In this document: piece by piece, positions 57,993-64,000 of the stretch | Layout: the number at the start of each line of letters is the position of its first letter | Position numbering within the stretch: position 1 is the stretch's first letter | Assembly: GCF_910592395.1 (NCBI RefSeq) | Contig: NC_088317.1 | Span: forward strand, 16,494,001-16,558,000 | DNA: 64,000 nt | Direction of reading: 5' to 3' | DNA from: Lineus longissimus | Lineage: Eukaryota; Nemertea; Pilidiophora; Heteronemertea; Lineidae | Notes under the pieces: model-generated | What the model was told of the DNA's origin: nothing | Databases searched by the model: none | What the model saw: the letters and a program-made list of their open reading frames with translations, nothing else | Position numbers and translations under genes: made by a program

Positions 57993-59762
57993 CATCTATC
58001 ATTGTCAATAGAAACAAAAAAATAAGACAAATTATAAATTCGTTGGGAATGAGAAATAAAACAAACGTCCTCCTGATGAAACAAAAAACACTTTATCGGG
58101 TTTTCTAAAATGTTAATAAATCATTCATAATCTTGAATTCGTTTTTAAATATTTTGTGAGCAAATCAGGAAATAAAGGTCATAGGCCAATGTGATAGGCC
58201 TGAGGCTTTCTGCAAGGGCTATTAAAGGTAAACTGGAGATAGGAACCTTTTATATTGTGCCATGTTTAAGGCGTCGTAATCTAGATCTTGATCTACTTTT
58301 GGCATTTCACGTATTTTTAAAAATTCTTATCTAATCATCACCAAATGAAGTGCATTCTAGGTTCCCTGATGTGTTGTAATACTGCTATATAATGTTGATC
58401 AACTGAACCACCAACTGCTATTTTCAAAATAGCAAATATTGCTTAATGTCTACGATGGCAGCCATTTTGCATCAAACAAGTCCCATTACGGTATTTTAAC
58501 CGATGCATATATGCGGCTGTTCCTTCTGCGTCATACTCCAGCATCTTTATCCACTACCTAACCAACCCACACAAAACGTGCGAAAGAACTTGATTACACA
58601 CCAAAGCCTCCAATCTGAAAACTACGAGCCCGTTGGCTGCCAGCTTAGTATGATATATCCCCTTACTGATGAGATGCGACAGCTCCCGCCCGCCTCAAGC
58701 GCGGCGCAAGGCACCACTGGGATTGGAGAGTGTCCCGGTGGGCTCGGAACTCGTCAACTCTGCGCTATATTTAGAAACGGATTATGAATGGCGCTATCGG
58801 CACACATTGGTCAATACATAAACAAAAGACATTTACATCTCGTGATTGTGTATAGCTTTGCTTGTGATTGTCGATATGTTAACCCATTCTTGGGACGGAA
58901 AAGTTGAGGGTCTGTTAGTTTTTGTTTTCATCCTTGTGTACGCGCGAGGATTTGCAAAAAGAATTACGAAAAGTGTAATTTCTCTGAAGAGATCTTTAGA
59001 GGGCATGGTGGCAGAAGAAATTGAGAATAACCAATCTCTAATAATCCTACTTTTAATCGGTGGAGGAGATAACGATTCGAGTTTTTGTTGCTTTAGCGAT
59101 TATGAGAAGTGGGGCTTTCTCGCAAGAAAACTTCATTTGTTTCAAGATCGTAGGCCGGTAGTGCCAGGAAGGCCTGCGTCGGAGACCAGTAGTTCGTGAA
59201 GCCCTCAATAGCGCGAAATTTACATAACAAATCTAAGGCTCATAAGTTACCTTACTTAGATACAAGTCATTGATAGCTTACCTACAAAGAGAAAGAAAAG
59301 AAGCTTTTTTGAGTGTCGGTACAATGAGCCACCTATCGGTCACGAGGTAAAACTTACACTAGTCTACTGTTCGTGACATTTTAATTTTCAATTCCGTTAT
59401 TTTCTATTTTAGTACGCATTAAACCTCACAATGATTGAGTACCTCGGTCAATCTCCATCGCGACAAGGCTTTGAGCAAAATATTGCATGTTAAGACATGT
59501 CTATCGCATGTTCGAAACGCGCGTCTAGCCATGAGGAACCATATTTAATAGCGCGAGGCAGAATTTCATCATAGTCTGGTGTATAGCGTTTAATAAGGCC
59601 ATAGATTTGTTGTTGTTTGTTTCGCAAAAAGCTAGTACAAGTCAGTTTTGGTCACGTTTTGAGATATATGAAAGTCTGAATTCATTTTTTATTAAACTAT
59701 TTGCACTTCGGCACCAAATTCCTTTCACATCGCATTTTCATTGTCTTCTTTGTTTCTACAAA
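57993..59762. other. No supported gene
   Basis: A 117-codon frame at 58846-59199 begins with a hydrophobic stretch (about residues 1-12 and 22-33) but matches no known family. A 94-codon frame at 58503-58787 is likewise unrecognised. Confidence 0.35.
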
Positions 59763-59952
59763 TGTGACCCATCACAGCAAAACCAGGCGCATGTCGCACA
59801 GAAGGTGAGCCTAAATGACACCAGGAGATAATGGAAGAAGTTGGTGTGCTCATATTTCACAAAAGGCAGACAATAGAGAATTGAACAAAAAATCCGTCTC
59901 AAGCTGCCAAGCTCAGAGCAACATGCGCCTGGTTTTGCTGTGACGGGTCACA
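59763..59952. mobile_element. 190-bp MITE with 31-bp terminal inverted repeats
   Basis: The left end TGTGACCCATCACAGCAAAA and the right end, the complement of TGTGACCCGTCACAGCAAAA, match with one difference over about 31 bp, continuing CCAGGCGCATGT. The centre is non-coding. No clear target duplication is seen (flanks CAAA and AATT). Confidence 0.85.
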
Positions 59953-60377
59953 AATTTGAATCTCTTCTTAAGAACTCGCATGAACTCTTCTTAAAGTTTG
60001 ATTTTTTTAGACTTACTTGGTTTACATTGAACACGAACGGCGTACCCTCTCAAAAAGTTACTACAATAACATAAACAACACCTTCCTTGTCGATTTCCCC
60101 GATAAAAGCCCTGCAGTTGAAGCAGATCAGCACTCCACCTCCCTTAATCTATTTCGACGTGTTGCCGCCTGGCTATAACGTGGCATCGTGGGCTCTTCCT
60201 AATTCAATCTCCGTTATATTTACTATCGGAGTTTGCCAATAAACCCGCGCCGGTTTAACACGTTAAAGGATGATCATTTAATAGTCTCCTCACGGCGTTA
60301 TTGATAACGGTGAATATACATCTAATATGAAATGATGCGATTATTTGTGATCATTTACACCCGCAAGACCAGCGAGA
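59953..60377. other. No feature seen
   Basis: No gene or repeat is recognised. Confidence 0.45.
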
Positions 60378-60492
60378 TCAATGGCGTAGTATTTGAAGTG
60401 CCGGGCTCATAGTCAGGAGGTCGTAGGTTTCTTTGCCCTTGCCGGTATAGGCCTATATCGACCTCCACGAAATCTGTTTCGGGGAGGTCGAT
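60378..60492 (+). mobile_element. Decayed tRNA-derived SINE head followed by a hairpin
   Basis: 60378-60445 reads ATGGCGTAGTATTTGAAGTG, then CCGGGCTCATAGTCAGGAGG, colinear with the SINE head at 33482. The B box is lost (GGTTTCTTTGCCC). At 60457-60492 ATCGACCTCC pairs with GGAGGTCGAT. The same hairpin motif is found at 20967 and 62006, so it may be the tail of this SINE family, but the other two copies lack a recognisable head. Confidence 0.55.
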
Positions 60493-60536
60493 GTTATGAA
60501 GATTTGCCGTGATGACTATGTCATTAAATTGTAGAA

Positions 60537-60968
60537 CAATGGGAATTTAGGCCTAGGTGAGAGCGGGCTTTGTTTAAAGACAATAGACCTTGTATTGGGC
60601 CAGGAATGAATTCTTTCAACTACGAGGTAAGGGGCATAATAACACAATGGGAATTTAGGCCTAGGTGATGGTGGGCTTTGTTTAAAGACAATAGACCTCG
60701 TATTGGGCCAAGAATGAATTCTTTCAACTACGAGGTAAGGGGCATAATAACACAATGGGAATTTAGGCCTAGGTGATGGTGGGCTTTGTTTAAAGACAAT
60801 AGACCTCGTATTGGGCCAAGAATGAATTCTTTCAACTACGAGGTAAGGGGCATAATAACACAATGGGAATTTAGGCCTAGGTGATGGTGGGCTTTGTTTA
60901 AAGACAATATACCTTGTATTGGGCCAGGAATGAATTCTTTCAACTACGAGGAAAGGGGCATAATAACA
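60537..60968. repeat. 108-bp tandem repeat, four copies
   Basis: CAATGGGAATTTAGGCCTAG recurs at 60537, 60645, 60753 and 60861. Copies 2 and 3 are virtually identical, and copies 1 and 4 differ at a few bases (GAGAGC, ATACCTTG, GAGGAAAG). As 108 is a multiple of 3, a 181-codon minus-strand frame (60516-61061) runs through all copies with a 36-residue period (PLCYYAPYLVVERIHSWPNT). It is probably a by-product. Confidence 0.95.
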
Positions 60969-62005
60969 TAATGATTTTGGTATCCTCACGCACTGCGACC
61001 ACATCCAATCTGTTTTGGCAGAGTGATTAATATTCTTCAGTCTGCTTGGAGATTGCGACAAGGCCGTACAACGAAACGATATAGAACAGTCTCACATCCT
61101 CACAGCACATTCATATGCAGTGCTTCTCCCTGGAGAAACCAGTCTCCATAAATACCAACACATCATCGATTTTCTTTCCAAATCTGGCTTCACTTGCAAC
61201 TTATGAAGGATACCAGTGTTTTACATATCAGGCCGGATAGACGGCCGTCTGGGGGCCCATAACCATGTTCCTACTTAACGGAAAGCAACTCGTTAACTAT
61301 CGCAACACAACGCTTTAACCGTTTAAGCTTGTTCCATCCATTGGGAACCAGTATCTAACATGATGCTTGAAAAGACCGTGGTTGAGGCGGCATCCAGACC
61401 GTGACTTTTATTTTCCTCGTCCAAGGGCCTGCTTTGGGAGGATGGATTCTTTTGACCTAGCTAGAAACCGCACTGATACGCATTACCGCCTTGAAGCGCA
61501 ACGTAGAAGAAAAGAAGGGCACATATACCATGCCATGATGTACACTGTGATACACTGGTCCGTCCATACTAATTCTGCAGCAAGACACCCATAAAAACTG
61601 CGAGATCATTGCACAGATGACTGCACATTACGCGATAAAAACTGCTTGCTTGCGGAAATCAGATCAATATTGATGGGCAGATCGATGGCAGACCTGCCAA
61701 TCATCCTTTGGTTCGTCACTTAGTCGTAATCTAATTAGACCATGTCATCAATCATGAGGGGGAACTGGTGATGGACAGAAAAACAGTGATATAATTGATG
61801 ATGTTTACAGAAAGCTGACAGCCACGGTGTTGATTCTTTGATGTCGTCTTCTTGGGAAGAAACCGCGACAGCAATGAGGGGTAGATTCTCGGTAGATTCC
61901 ATCTTACACCTAACACATGGTACTCACAGGATTGTTGCGATCATTTTGAGCCTTGTGTGAAAAAATGGCGACATTGAGTTTATTTGTACTTTCCAGCATA
62001 TCAAG
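60969..62005. other. No feature seen
   Basis: A 75-codon frame at 61367-61594 shows no domain. Confidence 0.45.
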
Positions 62006-62040
62006 CCCCATGAAACCCGTTTTGTTGGGGGTCGATGTTA
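62006..62040. repeat. Dispersed hairpin motif GGGGGTCGATGTTA, copy 3
   Basis: GCCCCATGAAACC is followed by GGTT-like sequence and GGGGGTCGATGTTA. The right arm matches the complement of 20963-20976 and the right arm at 60481-60497. The left arm here is decayed. Confidence 0.5.
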
Positions 62041-62280
62041 GTCATAACTGATGTAATCATAGTCTCCTTGACTACGCTTGCTTCACGAAACCTGTTGTTG
62101 GCGGTTCCAACACACGCGGATATTCCGCAGGTGTCAGCCCGGTGCCGAGTGGAAACAAAATTAATCCAATACCGACGTTCCTTTACATACTCGGCAAAAG
62201 ATTGATGATTTAACTCGAAAAAGCAGCTTTCGCAAAAAAGATAAAAACCGTGTGATAAATCGATGGAGCTTAAGTGAGGA

Positions 62281-62304
62281 TTACTGACTTCATTAAGTCA
62301 GTAA
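62281..62304. repeat. Perfect 10-bp hairpin
   Basis: TTACTGACTT and AAGTCAGTAA flank a CATT loop. No T run or other context suggests a known function. Confidence 0.75.
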
Positions 62305-62599
62305 CAAATGATTATTGATTATTAAAAAAAACTAATTCAATATCAGATATAAAGTGATCTGATTATTTTCGTGTATTCTAGCTCTTTCTTTTTTCAGCAC
62401 TTTTTCATGAAACGAGCCTTGCATGAAACGACTGCGGCACCCTTCTGAAAGTTGTTTGTATAAGTTGGCAACTATTTCTCAGTTTTGAGTAAGTGTCACA
62501 TAGCCCTATCAAAAGCTCAAAGCTTCTTTTGGGCCGCGTCAATCCCATCTGCGAAGGTCTGTCGCTTTCCCATGCTTCGAGACGTATCGACAAGTCCTA

Positions 62600-63550
62600 A
62601 TCATGATTAGACTCCAGCGACACGAGGTCTTTTTATCTCGGTCTATATCATCCGTCAGGCAATCCTGCTAGGACCCAGGGTTTTTATCTCCAAAGATGCC
62701 CTTAACAAGTACTTTATCGACTAAAGAGTGCATAAACCCATCGGGAAAAAGTCGACGGTCATTTGACGCATTCTGGTACCACTGGGAGATTCGCACGGCC
62801 TTCCTTGTGTCACCCTAGTTTTTCTCCGTCGTTGGAAAAAATGAATACAGGAAGCCCAAGAAAGATGACAACTAGAAATGATGTATATACACATCATGAG
62901 ATGCATTGCACCAGTGTATGTCGTATCCTTACAAAGGGAATGCTACGTGCGTAGTCTCTAATCTTAACAATGCTGAAGCAAATTTAGTTTCTTATCACGA
63001 CGGCCGCCCAGTGACACATAACCTTTTTATCACGGTCTATATCATCTGTCATGCGATCTTTTGTGGAGCGAGGGTTTTATCTTTAAAATGGGTTGTCCCG
63101 ATATAGTGTACATCATCAGTCTGGCACTGCACATAACAATCAGAAAAGGTCAAAGATCAACTGGGACGTTCTTATTTGGTCTTCGTTTTTTGTATCGACA
63201 GATATCTCGTTTTTTTTCTTCGAAGATGGATAAAATGAATATACGCGTATATACAGGAAGTCCTAGAACGATGACAGATGATCGGAATGATGGACGGCAT
63301 ATCTCGAGTAGCATTGCGGTTGTTTATGTCGTCACATCACAACAGGCATGTGACTTTCGTTGGGTTGGTAGCCAACCATGGAAACAATGCTGAAGCGGCT
63401 AACACATTTCTTCTCATCATAAAGACAGTCCAACGACAAGAGGCATTTTTGTCTCGGTCCCCATCATCCTCAAGCGATCTCGTTAGAAAGCTTGTGCTTT
63501 TGTCCCCAGACACGTCATGTCAGCTCTAAACAGAGTACGATCCATCCGAG
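62600..63550. repeat. Decayed tandem repeat, about three units of 370-420 bp
   Basis: Box TTTTTATC-CGGTCTATATCATC-GTCA-GC-ATC occurs near 62630 and 63023, with a weaker form TTTTTGTCTCGGTCCCCATCAT near 63446. ATGAATA-ACAGGAAG-CC-AGAA-GATGACA occurs near 62840 and 63235. AACAATGCTGAAGC occurs near 62967 and 63382. Their fixed order shows old tandem duplication. Open frames here (up to 110 codons) have no known domain. Confidence 0.7.
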
Positions 63551-63637
63551 ACGACATGGAACGATTCCGTGAAGGTCAGATGTGATACATTTTGATACAC
63601 TAGGGAACATCCGTCTTTTCTCTCCTGAATCTTTATT

Positions 63638-64000
63638 TAGGAAAGCGGCATTTACTGTGCCTTAGGCCTTTCTTGTGCCTTAGGTCCCGAATGAACGAAT
63701 CAAGGTTAGGGGTAGGTTGCCTTGCGAAAGCCATTAGGAAAGCGGCATTTTCTGTGCCTTAGGCCTTTCTTGTGCCTTAGGTCCCGAATGAACGAATCAA
63801 GGTTAGGGGTAGGTTGCCTTGCGAAAGCCATTAGGAAAGCGGCATTTTCTGTGCCTTAGGCCTTTCTTGTGCCTTAGGTCCCGAATGAACGAATCAAGGT
63901 TAGGGTAGGTTGCCTTGCGAAAGCCATTAGGAAAGCGGCATTTTCTGTGCCTTAGGCCTTTCTTGTGCCTTAGGTCCCGAATGGACGAATCAAGGTTAGT
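63638..64000. repeat. 97-bp tandem array running off the window end
   Basis: TAGGAAAGCGGCATTT starts at 63638, 63735, 63832 and 63928, giving three full units (97, 97 and 96 bp) and a partial fourth. Within a unit, GTGCCTTAGG occurs twice, 18 bp apart. Units are almost identical. The sequence is unrelated to the 97-bp satellite at 40.7 kb. The array is cut by the window edge, so its full size is unknown. Confidence 0.95.

Noticed and set aside
58846-59199. 117-codon frame with hydrophobic N-terminal part
   Set aside because: Length and composition are compatible with chance, and no family is recognised.
60516-61061. 181-codon minus-strand frame with 36-residue repeats
   Set aside because: It is explained by a 108-bp tandem repeat whose length is a multiple of 3. 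No start context or splice evidence supports it.
63690-63715. Telomere-like GGTTAGGGGTAGG
   Set aside because: It occurs once per 97-bp unit and not as a tandem TTAGGG run, so it is not telomeric repeat.

Overview
The window looks like nuclear DNA of a eukaryote, most likely intergenic or intronic sequence of a marine invertebrate. It is AT-rich by eye, has no run of dense bacterial-style genes, carries a eukaryotic-type tRNA-Arg(UCG) with Pol III terminators, and is full of short-range tandem duplications, minisatellites, tRNA-derived SINE fragments and small inverted-repeat (MITE-like) elements. I cannot name the species. No protein-coding gene can be supported. The longest open frames (216, 207, 181 and 175 codons) lie in tandem repeats, and the 164-codon frame at 35820-36314 begins inside an antisense tRNA-like SINE.

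Layout. 0-20 kb: mostly featureless DNA with a direct/inverted repeat composite (0.93-1.47 kb), a 51-bp minisatellite (4.64-4.95 kb), small foldbacks (8.5, 11.7, 12.1, 16.2 kb), a palindrome cluster (13.4-13.6 kb) and several decayed local duplications. 20.6-20.9 kb: a tandem duplication carrying one intact tRNA-Arg(UCG) and one decayed copy. 21-35 kb: MITEs, including a TA-flanked element with an internal 156-bp duplication (26.6-27.05 kb), a Mutator-like foldback with 9-bp flanking repeats (29.0-29.35 kb) and one copy of a 371-bp element (31.8-32.2 kb). 38 kb: a 19-bp minisatellite. 40.36-43.2 kb: the most conspicuous structure, a satellite array of 25 good 97-bp monomers whose right half shows a three-monomer higher-order pattern, with decayed monomers at both edges and a MITE inserted cleanly in an edge monomer. 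43-48.5 kb: decayed local repeats, an exon-like motif in three copies, and a 54-bp minisatellite. 52-64 kb: more dispersed repeats, the second 371-bp MITE copy, a 255-bp foldback made of nested palindromes, a 108-bp tandem repeat, and a second, unrelated 97-bp tandem array that runs off the window end.

The recurrent theme is sequence turnover by local duplication at many ages plus insertion of non-autonomous DNA transposons. The only gene with a well-supported product is the tRNA-Arg.
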